A DNA stretch of 64,000 nucleotides from Anaerolineales bacterium (lineage in GTDB: Bacteria > Chloroflexota > Anaerolineae > 4572-78 > J111), in NCBI GenBank assembly GCA_015075185.1, contig JABTUW010000004.1, forward strand, positions 1-64,000. The letters are read 5' to 3'. The notes beneath the pieces are model-generated. The model did no database searches. It was not told the origin of the DNA and was given only the letters and a program-made list of their open reading frames with translations. The position numbers and the translations under genes were made by a program. Positions 9,477 to 18,991 of this stretch are shown here, in pieces (the first letter of the stretch is position 1; each line of letters opens with the position of its first letter).

Positions 9477-10703
9477 ATGCGTATTGCTCTTTATCATAAT
9501 GCCCCTAGTGGCGGGGCCAAACGTGCTATTTATGAGTGGACGCGAAGGTTGGCCACGAAGCACCACATTGATGTTTACACTCAAAGCAGCGCCGATCACG
9601 CTTTTTGTGATATTCGTCCCTTAGTACAACAACATCACATTTTTGAATTTAAGCCTCGGAAGTTATTTGGCAGCCCGTGGGGGCGTCTGAATCAATTACA
9701 GCGATGGCGTGATTTGGGTGAATTGGCACAGCTTGGGCAGCGCATTGCCCAGAAGATAAACGCTGGTCGTTACGACCTGGTATTTGCTCACACCTGTCTT
9801 TATACTTTTATCCCTCCTTGTTTACAATTCGTGCAAGTACCGGCACTCTATTACCTGCATGAACCTTTTGGTCCAAAGTTTATGCGTCAATTTCAGCGCC
9901 CTTACATGAAAGATGATAAGTGGCGACAAGTGTTGAACCGCTTCGATCCCCTGGTTGGACTTTACCAAAAGCGTCTGGCAGCTATGCAACACAAAAGTAT
10001 GCGTCAAACCAAGCTGCTGCTGGCTAATTCTCACTTTACCCAGGAGCAGATGAAATTAGCCTATGGGGTGGATACACCGGTTTGTCATTATGGTGTAGAC
10101 TGTGACAGTTTTCGTATAGTACCTGATGTACGAAAAGGAGACCATGTTATATCTGTGGGTGAGCTATCCCCCCGCAAAGGATTTGACTTTATTGTTGAAA
10201 GCCTGGGGCATATTCCGGCAGACCAACGCCCCAAGTTAAGATTGGCCTGCAATAGCGTAAACACTTTGGAAAAGGGTTATATAGAAAACTTGGCTGCCCA
10301 ACATCAAGTTGATTTGCAGGTTTTGACTAATTTGAACACAGCCGAATTAGCGGTTGAATACAATAAGGCCCAGTTGTGTGTTTATGCCCCGGTTTTGGAG
10401 CCTTTTGGTCTGGTTCCTGTAGAAGCCATGTCGTGCGGTACACCTGTAGTTGGGGTACGAGAGGGAGGCGTGCAGGAGAGTATTGTGCATAATCAGACCG
10501 GCTTGTTAGTGGAGCGTGATCCAGCACAGTTTGCCACAGCCGTCCAACACTTACTCTCAAATTCGAGGTTGGTTTTAGAATATGGGCGCAACAGCCGGGA
10601 ACATATTTTACGCAATTGGACCTGGGACGCCTCAGTTGCTCAGTTAGAAAAACATTTCCTTGCTTGTATAGAGCAGAGAGACCTCAGTAAGAAAGAGACG
10701 TAG
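9477..10703 (+). CDS. Glycosyltransferase family 4 protein
   Basis: This 408-residue GT-B enzyme begins MRIALYHNAPSGGAKRAIYE, typical of a GT4 acceptor domain. The donor half carries VGELSPRKGFDFIVESL, PVLEPFGLVPVEAMSCGTPV (EX7E motif) and NQTGLLVERDP. AGGTGG lies upstream of the ATG. It appears to start its own transcript from phased-repeat site A. Sugar specificity is unknown. Confidence 0.9.
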   Translation: MRIALYHNAPSGGAKRAIYEWTRRLATKHHIDVYTQSSADHAFCDIRPLVQQHHIFEFKPRKLFGSPWGRLNQLQRWRDLGELAQLGQRIAQKINAGRYDLVFAHTCLYTFIPPCLQFVQVPALYYLHEPFGPKFMRQFQRPYMKDDKWRQVLNRFDPLVGLYQKRLAAMQHKSMRQTKLLLANSHFTQEQMKLAYGVDTPVCHYGVDCDSFRIVPDVRKGDHVISVGELSPRKGFDFIVESLGHIPADQRPKLRLACNSVNTLEKGYIENLAAQHQVDLQVLTNLNTAELAVEYNKAQLCVYAPVLEPFGLVPVEAMSCGTPVVGVREGGVQESIVHNQTGLLVERDPAQFATAVQHLLSNSRLVLEYGRNSREHILRNWTWDASVAQLEKHFLACIEQRDLSKKET

Positions 10704-10743
10704 GCTAAAGGGTGATGGCTGCACATCGTTTGAGTCATCCGGA

Positions 10744-10799
10744 TTCTAACTTTTTTCTAACGACATTCACATGAGAAAATAAGGAAATCGTGTTAAATT
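10744..10799 (+). promoter_or_regulatory. Phased direct-repeat box and extended -10, site B
   Basis: Units start at 10744 (TTCTAAC), 10755 (TTCTAAC) and 10766 (TTCAC), with the extended -10 TGT-TAAATT at 10791-10799. The third-unit-to-hexamer distance of 28 bases is identical to site A. It lies upstream of the epimerase at 10836, so sites A and B flank a single gene. Confidence 0.68.
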
Positions 10800-10835
10800 T
10801 AACCCAATCATACTTAAATTGTTATTGAGGAAAAC

Positions 10836-11831
10836 ATGAGCACAATCTTAGTCACCGGCGGTGCGGGTTTTATTGGTTCACACGTTGCCGAGGAATTGGT
10901 TAAAGGCGGCCATCAGGTCACGGTATTGGATGATTTAAGTGGCGGGTTTGTTGATAATGTCGTTGCAGGCGCCGAGTTTGTCCGGGGCAGTATCAGTGAT
11001 GTGGGATTGGTGGACAGCCTCTTTGCGCAAAAGCGATTTGACTACGTTTACCATCTGGCTGCTTACGCCGCCGAAGGCTTGAGCCATTTTATTAAGCGTT
11101 TCAATTACAATAATAACCTGATCGGCAGTGTTAACTTGATCAATGCGGCGGTCAATACCGGGGTGAAATGTTTTGTCTTTACCTCCTCTATCGCCGTCTA
11201 TGGGGCCAGCCCAGAATTGCCGATGACTGAGGAGACTCCGGCCCACCCGGAAGACCCTTATGGAATTGCCAAATTGGCGGTTGAACAAGAGCTAAAAGTA
11301 TGTAAGGAAATGTTCGGCCTGGATTATATTGTTTTTAGACCGCACAATGTTTACGGTGAACGCCAGAATATTGGCGACAAATACCGGAATGTCGTCGGTA
11401 TTTTTATGAACCAGATTTTACAGGGCAAACCGATGACAGTTTTTGGCGATGGAACTCAAACTCGGGCCTTCAGCTATATTGGTGATCTGGCGCCTATCAT
11501 GGCCGAGGCCATTGATGTGCCGGCAGCCTATAATCAAATATTTAATATTGGCGCTGATCAGCCCTACACCGTGAATGAATTGGCCGAGTCTGTGGCTCGG
11601 GCTATGGGGGTTGAGCCAAATTTGGTTCATTTGCCGGCGCGTAATGAAGTCTTGAATGCCTACTCCTCACACGAAAAAGTACAGCGTATATTTGGCGAAA
11701 GAAAGCTCCATAATCTGGAAGAAGGTCTCAGCAGAATGGCCAATTGGGTTAGGCGGCACGGCGCTCGACAAAGCCAGAAGTTTGAAGGCATTGAAGTGAC
11801 CAAGAATTTTCCAAAAGCTTGGCTGGAGTAA
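10836..11831 (+). CDS. NAD-dependent epimerase/dehydratase (extended SDR, UDP-glucose 4-epimerase-like)
   Basis: This 331-residue nucleotide-sugar enzyme starts with the NAD-binding TGGAGFIGSHVAEELVKGG. It carries the SDR catalytic Tyr and Lys in DPYGIAKLAVEQ, with Ser in FTSSIAVYG. PHNVYGERQN and the C-terminal helices fit the GalE-like subgroup. It probably interconverts UDP-sugar epimers for the neighbouring glycosyltransferases. AGGA precedes the ATG, and site B lies directly upstream. 4-epimerase is most likely; a related dehydratase or decarboxylase cannot be excluded. Confidence 0.88.
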   Translation: MSTILVTGGAGFIGSHVAEELVKGGHQVTVLDDLSGGFVDNVVAGAEFVRGSISDVGLVDSLFAQKRFDYVYHLAAYAAEGLSHFIKRFNYNNNLIGSVNLINAAVNTGVKCFVFTSSIAVYGASPELPMTEETPAHPEDPYGIAKLAVEQELKVCKEMFGLDYIVFRPHNVYGERQNIGDKYRNVVGIFMNQILQGKPMTVFGDGTQTRAFSYIGDLAPIMAEAIDVPAAYNQIFNIGADQPYTVNELAESVARAMGVEPNLVHLPARNEVLNAYSSHEKVQRIFGERKLHNLEEGLSRMANWVRRHGARQSQKFEGIEVTKNFPKAWLE

Positions 11832-11885
11832 CAGTGTAGATAATCAAGTTTCTGGAGAGATTTTATTTCTGGAGTCCTGTATCAT

Positions 11886-12788
11886 ATGTCCCAACCTCTA
11901 ATTATTACCCTGGTCTTAAACTATAACCGGCGTCAGGATACCCTGGAGTGCCTGGCTTCGCTAGAACAAAATACGTATAAAAATCACAAAATTATCGTCC
12001 TCGACAACAACTCTACTGACGGTTCTGTTGAAGCCATCAAAGCCGCCTTTCCAGCAGTGGAGGTCATGGTATTAACTGAGAATGGTGGCTATGCGGGCAA
12101 TAACAATGTTGGGATCAAAGTAGCTATGGACCGGGGAGCTGATTGGGTTTTTGTTTTAAATGAAGATACAGTCCTGGCTACAGATTGCCTGGCGCGTTTA
12201 ATTGAGGTAGGGGAGAGTGACCCCGATATTGGTATTGTGGGGCCAATGGTCTACCATCACGATGAACCCAACTTCATTCAATCGGCCGGCGGCAAAATAG
12301 GCCCTTATTGGGAGTCGCTGCATCTGGCTCAGAATGAACCGGATCAGGGTCAGTTTAACCAGCCGCATCTAGTTGATTGGATTTCCGGCTGCGGGATTAT
12401 GGTTCGGCGGGCGGTTATTGATCAGGTGGGCATGATAGATGAGCGATATTTTTACTACTGGGAAGAAACCGAATGGTGTTTGCGGGCTGGAAGAGCGGGC
12501 TGGCGAATTATGCATGTCCCTCAGGCCAAGATGTGGCATAAAGGAGTGCAGCGTGATTATCGTCCCAAACCTGCGGTAACTTATTATGGCACCCGCAACC
12601 GGTTATTGACCCTGGCCAAGCATCATGCGCCCCTCCTCGTCTGGTTAGGGGTGTGGGGCCAACTGTTACGCACGGTGACAAGCTGGACCATCAAGCCGAA
12701 ATGGCGCTCCAAGCGTGAACATCGTGACGCAATGTGGCGCGGTATGGTGGATTTTTTACATCATCGCTGGGGGCAAATGCCACAGTAG
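11886..12788 (+). CDS. Glycosyltransferase family 2 protein (rhamnosyltransferase-like)
   Basis: This 300-residue GT-A enzyme shows VLDNNSTDGSVEAI for nucleotide binding, VLNEDTVLA at the metal-site position and WISGCGIMVRRAVIDQVG followed by YYWEETEWCLRAGRAGW. This pattern is typical of rhamnosyltransferase-like GT2 proteins. It lies 12 bases before a GT4 gene, in an apparent operon with the epimerase upstream. The donor sugar is not determined. Confidence 0.9.
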   Translation: MSQPLIITLVLNYNRRQDTLECLASLEQNTYKNHKIIVLDNNSTDGSVEAIKAAFPAVEVMVLTENGGYAGNNNVGIKVAMDRGADWVFVLNEDTVLATDCLARLIEVGESDPDIGIVGPMVYHHDEPNFIQSAGGKIGPYWESLHLAQNEPDQGQFNQPHLVDWISGCGIMVRRAVIDQVGMIDERYFYYWEETEWCLRAGRAGWRIMHVPQAKMWHKGVQRDYRPKPAVTYYGTRNRLLTLAKHHAPLLVWLGVWGQLLRTVTSWTIKPKWRSKREHRDAMWRGMVDFLHHRWGQMPQ

Positions 12789-12800
12789 GCATTAATAAAC

Positions 12801-13979
12801 ATGCGCATTCTATTTCTCTCACCCTGGTATCCTTACCCAACTAATAATGGTTCTAAACTACGCATCTTCAACCTGCTGCGCGGTTTGGCCCGGCAGCATG
12901 AGGTCACCTTATTAAGTTTTGCCGACCAACCCCAGGCAGATCAAAATTCGCCTGAACTTCGATCACTCTGCTCTGAAGTTCAGGTTGTGCCCTGGAAACC
13001 ATTTCAACCCCGGAGTTGGCGGGCGCGGTTAGGGTTCTTTAGTCTAACTCCTCGTTCGGTGATAGATACTTTCTCGCTGCAGATGAAACAGCAGATTAAG
13101 CAGGCCTTAACTGAGCGTAGCTATGATCTTGTCATTGCCTCTCAGGCCGGAATGGCTGGCTATGGTTCTTATTTTGGGGGACTGGCGGCCCTCTTTGAAG
13201 AAGTAGAATTAGGGGTGCCCTATGAAAGTTTTATCCAATCTGGTTCAGCTTGGTCAAAGATAAGGCGCGGGTTGACGTGGGCCAAGCACCGGCGCTATTT
13301 GGCCAATTTATTGCAATACTTTGGGGCTTGTACCGTAGTTTCTGACCAGGAACGACAATTACTGTCCCATACAATTCCCACCTATAGGGCGGTTGAGATA
13401 ATACCCAATTGTATCAACTTGGCTGATTACAACGATGTTTGTCAAACGCCACAACCTAACCACCTCATTTTTACCGGCTCTTTTCGTTACTCTGCCAACC
13501 ATGATGCGATGATGTGGTTTTTGCAGGAAGTTTACCCTTATGTTCAGTCCCAGGTCCCCGATGTGCGGCTGACCATCACCGGCGATCATGCCAATCTGCC
13601 CCTGCCGCCTGTTAGCAATGTAACCTTAACCGGTTTTGTCGAAGATGTACAATCCCTGGTGGCGTCTGCCTGGGTCAGCCTGGCGCCGCTGCGAATTGGA
13701 GGTGGAACCCGCCTCAAAATCCTGGAAGCGATGGCTTTACATACTCCTGTGGTCGCTACCTCAAAAGGGGCTGAGGGATTAGAGGCTCAATCCGGCCAGC
13801 ATTTACTGGTTGCCGATACGCCCCAGGCTTTTGCTGAGGCCATCATTCAATTGTTAAAAGACCCCCGTTTACGCCAACAATTAGCAAACAATGCCTATCA
13901 ATTGGTATCGGAAAGATACGATTGGGCAGCTACAATGCCCCGTTTTTTGAATTTGGTAGACCGGGTGGCCTGTGCCTGA
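12801..13979 (+). CDS. Glycosyltransferase family 4 protein (EpsH1/PEP-CTERM-associated type)
   Basis: This 392-residue GT-B enzyme begins RILFLSPWYPYPTNNGSKLR and later shows NCINLADY, IFTGSFRYSANHDAMMWF, PLRIGGGTRLKILEAMALHT and a C-terminal ERYDWAATM. These features fit the sugar-transferase subgroup often found in exopolysaccharide loci. It resembles the product of 53650 in layout and motifs. Specificity is unknown. Confidence 0.88.
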   Translation: MRILFLSPWYPYPTNNGSKLRIFNLLRGLARQHEVTLLSFADQPQADQNSPELRSLCSEVQVVPWKPFQPRSWRARLGFFSLTPRSVIDTFSLQMKQQIKQALTERSYDLVIASQAGMAGYGSYFGGLAALFEEVELGVPYESFIQSGSAWSKIRRGLTWAKHRRYLANLLQYFGACTVVSDQERQLLSHTIPTYRAVEIIPNCINLADYNDVCQTPQPNHLIFTGSFRYSANHDAMMWFLQEVYPYVQSQVPDVRLTITGDHANLPLPPVSNVTLTGFVEDVQSLVASAWVSLAPLRIGGGTRLKILEAMALHTPVVATSKGAEGLEAQSGQHLLVADTPQAFAEAIIQLLKDPRLRQQLANNAYQLVSERYDWAATMPRFLNLVDRVACA

Positions 13980-14044
13980 AAATATTGATATTTTGAAGTA
14001 AACCCGTATAGCACACTGAGCAGGGTAATGTTGAAAGAAAGAGC

Positions 14045-16036
14045 ATGGTGATGGAATCTTACCCGATTGGCGTTAAAGATTCAGCACGCCAGGCCGATGT
14101 AAATAGAATAATATCCGTTTATAAGCGGGCGGTGATCGTCACTTGGCTCCTGCTCCTGCTGCCTCTCTACCCTTTGCTGACTTATACCAGTATTAATGCC
14201 ATTATTTGGCAACGTTACTCGTTTCGGTACGCGATCGGGCTGGTCATGTACGCCGCTCTGGTGCTGCTGTGGCTGTTGATGCTGGGTTTGCCTAGAAGCT
14301 ATATTAACCGTATCAACCGCCAAATTGATGATTTCTTGTCTAACCCGTGGTTATATGGGCAGTTTGTAATTACCTGTACCTCGCTAACTTTATTGACGCT
14401 TACGGCGATGCTGCTCTGGGGGTGGGGATACAACCTTATTTTAGGGTCCAGTGTGGTCCTCTTGGGTTTATGGTTAAGTATTCTGCCCCTGTTTTGGCAG
14501 TGGGGCCTCAAAGGTTGGGCTTTCAGGCTTGAGTCTCCCGGTCGTTTAATTGACCGGTTAGGCCAAAATTCGCACCTTTGGCTGCCGCCAGTCATCGGGG
14601 CAGGTGTACTGCTTATAAGCGCTGTTCTGGGCTTTAATTCTTTTTCGCTTCAACTTATTCCAATCTTGGGCTTGATTCCTGCCATCGTTGCCTTTCTTAT
14701 CTATTGGCGCTGGCCGGCCATTGGTTTAATCGGGCTGGTCGTGGCCGGTCTGGTGGTGCCTTCGCCGAATCTGCCGGGTGGACTCAACGTGGGTGTTATA
14801 GTCCTGGTGTTACTCATCGGTCTACACTTGTTTGCAGTGATTGTGAAACGCCGCCCATTACGACTGGTCCCATCCCGGACCGTTTGGCCGTTGCTAGCCC
14901 TTGTGCTTGGAGCTATACTTTCTTTTGGGGTGGGTAATTTGCCCTGGTTCACCTTTGCCCAGCCAGCGCCGATGGATGCCCAACTAGGGGGGCTGTTTAT
15001 ATACATACTGGCTGCGGGTGCTTTTCTGTTGATAGCGCATCAAGTACGTGACCTGCACTGGCTCAAATGGCTGACCTGGTTATTTGTAGCTTTGGGATCT
15101 GTACATATCGCCGGGTGGCTGGTGCCCGGATTAGGCAAGTTCACCGGGCCGTTGTTACAGCTTGGTACTTTTAACAATAGCTTGTTTTGGGTCTGGTTAG
15201 TATCTCTGTCTGCCAGCCAGTCCGCCTTTAACCGAGAACTGCATTTTACCTGGCGGGTTGTGCTGGGGGGGGTAGCTCTAACCACTTTGTATGTTGGATT
15301 TGTCTTGAATAATGATTGGAAATCAGGCTATCTCCCCCCTATAGCCAGCGTGGGCGCTATGATTGCCTTTCACGCCTGGTGGGTGGCGATACCGGCGGTG
15401 CTGGCCGCGTATCCCGTAGTGCTATACCTATCCTCTCAAGCCATTGCTTCGGATGATTACAGTTATTCAACCCGGGTTGATGCCCTCCTTATCATGCTGG
15501 AAATCATCAAAGTAAACCCTATTTTGGGGCTTGGCCCGGCTAATTACTACTGGTATACCCCTCTCTTCCCCATCAGAGGTTGGGCAGTGCAATTTAACTC
15601 ACACAACAATTATGTTGATATTGTGGCTCAAACCGGCCTGGTAGGGCTGGCCTGCTTCTTCTGGTTTGCCTTGGAGGTGGCCTGGTTAGCCTGGAAATTA
15701 AGGACCAAGGTGCCGGCCGGTGGATTCGCCTGGGCCTATGTCTACGGCGTTATGGGTGGGTTAGCTGGAACTTTGGTGGCTGCGGCGCTGGCCGATTGGG
15801 TCTTGCCTTTTCCTTACAACATTGGTCTGACCGGTTTCCGCATGACCATGTTGGGCTGGATGTTTTTAGGTGGACTGGTATGTATCGAGCAAATCTACAT
15901 GGGCCAGTCTCACCCGCAAGAAATCAATTTAACAGAGAGGGTTGGACCTCGATCGCCGGGACGACTACAAACTGCTGTGTCTCCCTGTCTCAACACAAAT
16001 AGGGTTATTATACCACCAAAAGGAGTTTCGCAATGA
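14045..16036 (+). CDS. O-antigen ligase/polymerase family membrane protein
   Basis: This 663-residue protein has about twelve hydrophobic segments and the Wzy_C (WaaL/Wzy) signature in its late periplasmic loop: LGLGPANYYWYTPL followed by NSHNNYVDIVAQTGLVGL. Such proteins polymerise or ligate lipid-linked glycans on the outer face of the membrane. A hydrophilic N-terminal ~30 residues precedes the first span. Its stop overlaps the start of the next gene by four bases (ATGA). As the only polymerase/ligase candidate here, it is probably the polymer-forming step of the locus. Confidence 0.87.
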   Translation: MVMESYPIGVKDSARQADVNRIISVYKRAVIVTWLLLLLPLYPLLTYTSINAIIWQRYSFRYAIGLVMYAALVLLWLLMLGLPRSYINRINRQIDDFLSNPWLYGQFVITCTSLTLLTLTAMLLWGWGYNLILGSSVVLLGLWLSILPLFWQWGLKGWAFRLESPGRLIDRLGQNSHLWLPPVIGAGVLLISAVLGFNSFSLQLIPILGLIPAIVAFLIYWRWPAIGLIGLVVAGLVVPSPNLPGGLNVGVIVLVLLIGLHLFAVIVKRRPLRLVPSRTVWPLLALVLGAILSFGVGNLPWFTFAQPAPMDAQLGGLFIYILAAGAFLLIAHQVRDLHWLKWLTWLFVALGSVHIAGWLVPGLGKFTGPLLQLGTFNNSLFWVWLVSLSASQSAFNRELHFTWRVVLGGVALTTLYVGFVLNNDWKSGYLPPIASVGAMIAFHAWWVAIPAVLAAYPVVLYLSSQAIASDDYSYSTRVDALLIMLEIIKVNPILGLGPANYYWYTPLFPIRGWAVQFNSHNNYVDIVAQTGLVGLACFFWFALEVAWLAWKLRTKVPAGGFAWAYVYGVMGGLAGTLVAAALADWVLPFPYNIGLTGFRMTMLGWMFLGGLVCIEQIYMGQSHPQEINLTERVGPRSPGRLQTAVSPCLNTNRVIIPPKGVSQ

Positions 16037-16785
16037 ACAACGAAGAAGTGATTGGCTTAGTTCCCGCCGCCGGTAAAGGGGTCCGCTTGGGGCTGCCTTA
16101 TCCTAAGGAATTATATCCGGTCATTCGTGATAATCACTACAAGCCGATTTCCCAATTTGTACTCAATAACCTGACCACGGCCGGAGTGCAGCATGTTGTC
16201 TTTGTCATCAACGAAACCAAGCATCAACTGGTCGGCTACTTTGGCGATGGCCACCGCTTTGGCTGTCATATCAGCTATGTCGTGCAAGAGGCAGTGGATA
16301 GTCAAAACCAATCCACCTCGCCGGGTCTAGCCCACGCCCTGGATTCGGCCTATCATTTGACCCAGGGCAAAACGGTCTTTTTTGGGATGGCGGACACCAT
16401 CATGCAGCCAGGGGATGCTTTCGCCAACGCTTTCAAAGAGGCCTCTCCAGAAGATGATGTTATTTTAGTGCTGTTCCCTACGGAACGGCCGGAGAAGTTT
16501 GGCATGGTCCGGTTAGATAACGATAATCGGGTTTTGGAAATTGTGGATAAACCCCGCCAAACCGATCTGACCAAAATGTGGGGCTGTATCATCTGGCGTC
16601 CCCGGTTCACCGAACATCTGCACGAGTCTGTTCGCCAGGGAATATCCGATTTTGCCCAAATTATGAATAATGCTATTGCGGCCGGTTTCCGCTTCCGCGG
16701 GTCTTGCGTGGTTGACGGGGTGTACATAGACCTGGGTACCTATGAAGAAATCATGGAACTAGATCGCCGTTTTCGGGAGGAATAA
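16033..16785 (+). CDS. Sugar nucleotidyltransferase (NTP_transferase family)
   Basis: This 250-residue enzyme should activate a sugar phosphate with a nucleotide. It has the N-terminal signature GLVPAAGKGVRLGLPYPKEL, a variant of the usual G-G-x-G-T-R-L...PK loop, and an FFGMADTIMQPGD metal region. KFGMVRLDNDNRVLEIVDKP fits RmlA/GalU relatives. AAGGAG precedes the ATG, which overlaps the previous stop. Base and sugar specificity cannot be settled, so I give no gene symbol. Confidence 0.84.
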   Translation: MNNEEVIGLVPAAGKGVRLGLPYPKELYPVIRDNHYKPISQFVLNNLTTAGVQHVVFVINETKHQLVGYFGDGHRFGCHISYVVQEAVDSQNQSTSPGLAHALDSAYHLTQGKTVFFGMADTIMQPGDAFANAFKEASPEDDVILVLFPTERPEKFGMVRLDNDNRVLEIVDKPRQTDLTKMWGCIIWRPRFTEHLHESVRQGISDFAQIMNNAIAAGFRFRGSCVVDGVYIDLGTYEEIMELDRRFREE

Positions 16786-16788
16786 AGC

Positions 16789-17748
16789 ATGGAACCTCAA
16801 TTAACCCTAACTACTGCCCAGTCCAGTCAGGCTGAAGTGTCTGTACCGGACATGTCCATCATCTTGGTGGGTTGGAACAACAAAAGTTATTTGGAGCCTT
16901 GCCTGCGCTCTTTGTACGAAAGTGATTTGCGGTTTAGCTACGACGTGGTGGTGGTGGACAACGGCTCAACCGACGGCAGCCAGGCCATGCTGCGCGAGCA
17001 GTTTCCCCAGGTTAAAATTATCCAAAATGACAGTAATGTGGGTCTGGGTAAGGCCAGCAACCAGGGTATCGAAGCTACCACAGGCCGCTATGTGATGTTG
17101 CTTAACAACGACACGCTGGTGAATGGTCTCTCCTTTAATGCGATGGTGGAGTTTCTGGAAGCCAATCCCAGGGCCGGAGGTGTTGGGGGACGGCTGCTCA
17201 ACCCGGATGGTTCCTTGCAGGCCGGCATTAACAAATTTCCTTCGTTAACAGAAGAGTTTTTGATTTCTACCCGCTTGGGCAATTTGATCTGGCCCGGCTA
17301 TCCTGACCGGAGTGGTCCCGACAAAGTGCAAGCCGTAGACTGGATTGGTTCGGCCTGTGTGTTACTACGCCGCGAAGCGTTGGATCAGGTTGGCTTGCTT
17401 GATGAAAGCTATTTTATTTATGGTGATGAAGCTGATCTCCAATATCGGCTTAAAAAAGCAGGCTGGGGCATGTACTATCTACCGAATGTAACTACCATTC
17501 ACTATGGTGGCCGCAGCATGAACCGCTGGAGCCGGCGCAAAATGGTTTACCGAGGCAAGATGTTATTCTTTCAAAAAAACTATGGCCCGTTCCCCACACT
17601 GTTATTGCGCCTGCTGCACGGTAGCCTGAGCTTGGCCAAACTGTTGATTTGGGGGGTAGCGTTTCTGATACCTTCCCGGCGCGAGCAAGCTCAGAAAGAG
17701 TTACGCTCTAATCTGGATGTGATTAAATTTTGTTGGAATTTGGCTTGA
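16789..17748 (+). CDS. Glycosyltransferase family 2 protein (rhamnosyltransferase-like)
   Basis: This 319-residue GT-A enzyme contains VVVDNGSTDGSQAMLREQFP, LLNNDTLVNG, VDWIGSACVLLRREALDQVG and YFIYGDEADLQYRLKKAGW. It is closely similar in plan to the GT2 at 11886. A hydrophobic C-terminal stretch (LIWGVAFLIP) may be a membrane contact. The start has a GGAGG site and lies three bases after the nucleotidyltransferase stop. Confidence 0.9.
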   Translation: MEPQLTLTTAQSSQAEVSVPDMSIILVGWNNKSYLEPCLRSLYESDLRFSYDVVVVDNGSTDGSQAMLREQFPQVKIIQNDSNVGLGKASNQGIEATTGRYVMLLNNDTLVNGLSFNAMVEFLEANPRAGGVGGRLLNPDGSLQAGINKFPSLTEEFLISTRLGNLIWPGYPDRSGPDKVQAVDWIGSACVLLRREALDQVGLLDESYFIYGDEADLQYRLKKAGWGMYYLPNVTTIHYGGRSMNRWSRRKMVYRGKMLFFQKNYGPFPTLLLRLLHGSLSLAKLLIWGVAFLIPSRREQAQKELRSNLDVIKFCWNLA

Positions 17749-17775
17749 GCCTTTTAGCATTAGTGAGAGCAAAGT

Positions 17776-18957
17776 ATGGCTGACCAGGTAAAGCGGGTGA
17801 CCTTAATTGTGCTGGATAGTGTTGGCTGCGGCGACGCGCCGGACGCAGCAGCTTATGGCGATGCCGGGGCTAACACTTTAGGCAATATCAGCCGGGTGGT
17901 TGGCGGGTTGAATTTGCCAAACATGGGCACATTGGGCCTGGGCAATCTCACCGAGATCAAAGGTGTGCCGCCGACTGGGGCGGCGGTGGGTGTCTATGGA
18001 CGGCTGACCGAAGTGAGCGCCGGCAAGGATACTACCACCGGGCACTGGGAATTGGCCGGGGTCATCCTGGATCAGCCCTTCCCGACCTATCCACAAGGTT
18101 TTCCGGCCGAGCTGATGGCCGCTTATGAAGCTCGGATCGGGCGGAAAACCCTGGGCAATTATCCCGCCTCCGGCACTGAGATTATTAAAGAATTGGGTGA
18201 AGAGCACCTGCGCACCGGTAAACCGATTGTCTACACCTCGGCCGATAGTGTTTTCCAGGTAGCGACCCACGAGGAGATCGTACCAATTGATGAGCTGTAC
18301 CACCTCTGCCAGGTGGCCCGCGACTTGCTCACGGGTGAACACGCTGTTGGACGGGTGATTGCGCGTCCCTTTGTCGGCCAGCCAGGTCACTTCACCCGCA
18401 CCGAACGCCGCAAAGACTTTAGCCTTGAACCTCCCGGCGACACTATTTTGGATGTGGTCAAAGCAGCCGGGCAGGACGTTATGGGGGTAGGTAAGATAGA
18501 GGATATCTTTGCCTATCGGGGGCTAACCATGAGCAACCACACCGGCAACAACATGGCCGGGGTAGACGCTGTTGTGGAATTTCTGGCCCTGGCTAAAGAG
18601 GGCCTTATCTTCGCCAATTTAGTGGATTTTGATGCTTTATACGGCCACCGGAATGATCCGCAAGGCTACGCTGAGGCCCTAGCTGCTTTTGACCGGCGTT
18701 TGCCTGAAATTCTGCAGACCCTGCACGACGACGATGTATTGATCATCACGGCTGACCACGGCAATGATCCGACCGACGCCAGCACCGATCATTCCCGGGA
18801 ACGGGTGCCCATTTTAGTGTGTGGTCAGCCCATTAAGCGTAACTGCCGCCTGGGTACGCGCACCAGCTTTTCTGATGTGGCGGCTACAATTGCTGATCTA
18901 CTAGGGATTCAATGGAGCGGTCCGGGCGCCTCTTTTGCCCAGATTATTCTGATGTGA
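17776..18957 (+). CDS. deoB: Phosphopentomutase
   Basis: DeoB interconverts ribose 1-phosphate and ribose 5-phosphate (and the deoxy forms) in nucleoside salvage. The 393-residue length is normal. The alkaline-phosphatase-type metal sites are present: VLDSVGCGDAPDA at residues 12-24, the phospho-Thr region SAGKDTTTGHWE, ADHGNDPT and TDHSRERVP. It is a housekeeping enzyme set among glycosyltransferases on the same strand, 27 bases after a GT2. It may have been captured in the locus or may supply pentose phosphate for sugar-nucleotide synthesis; the second idea is speculation. Confidence 0.95.
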   Translation: MADQVKRVTLIVLDSVGCGDAPDAAAYGDAGANTLGNISRVVGGLNLPNMGTLGLGNLTEIKGVPPTGAAVGVYGRLTEVSAGKDTTTGHWELAGVILDQPFPTYPQGFPAELMAAYEARIGRKTLGNYPASGTEIIKELGEEHLRTGKPIVYTSADSVFQVATHEEIVPIDELYHLCQVARDLLTGEHAVGRVIARPFVGQPGHFTRTERRKDFSLEPPGDTILDVVKAAGQDVMGVGKIEDIFAYRGLTMSNHTGNNMAGVDAVVEFLALAKEGLIFANLVDFDALYGHRNDPQGYAEALAAFDRRLPEILQTLHDDDVLIITADHGNDPTDASTDHSRERVPILVCGQPIKRNCRLGTRTSFSDVAATIADLLGIQWSGPGASFAQIILM

Positions 18958-18991
18958 TCTAATAGATTGTCAATGAATGTGAGATAGTTTT

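Noticed and set aside
18958..18991. Terminator after the phosphopentomutase
   Set aside because: No stable stem followed by a T run is visible; genes on both sides run the same way with short gaps.
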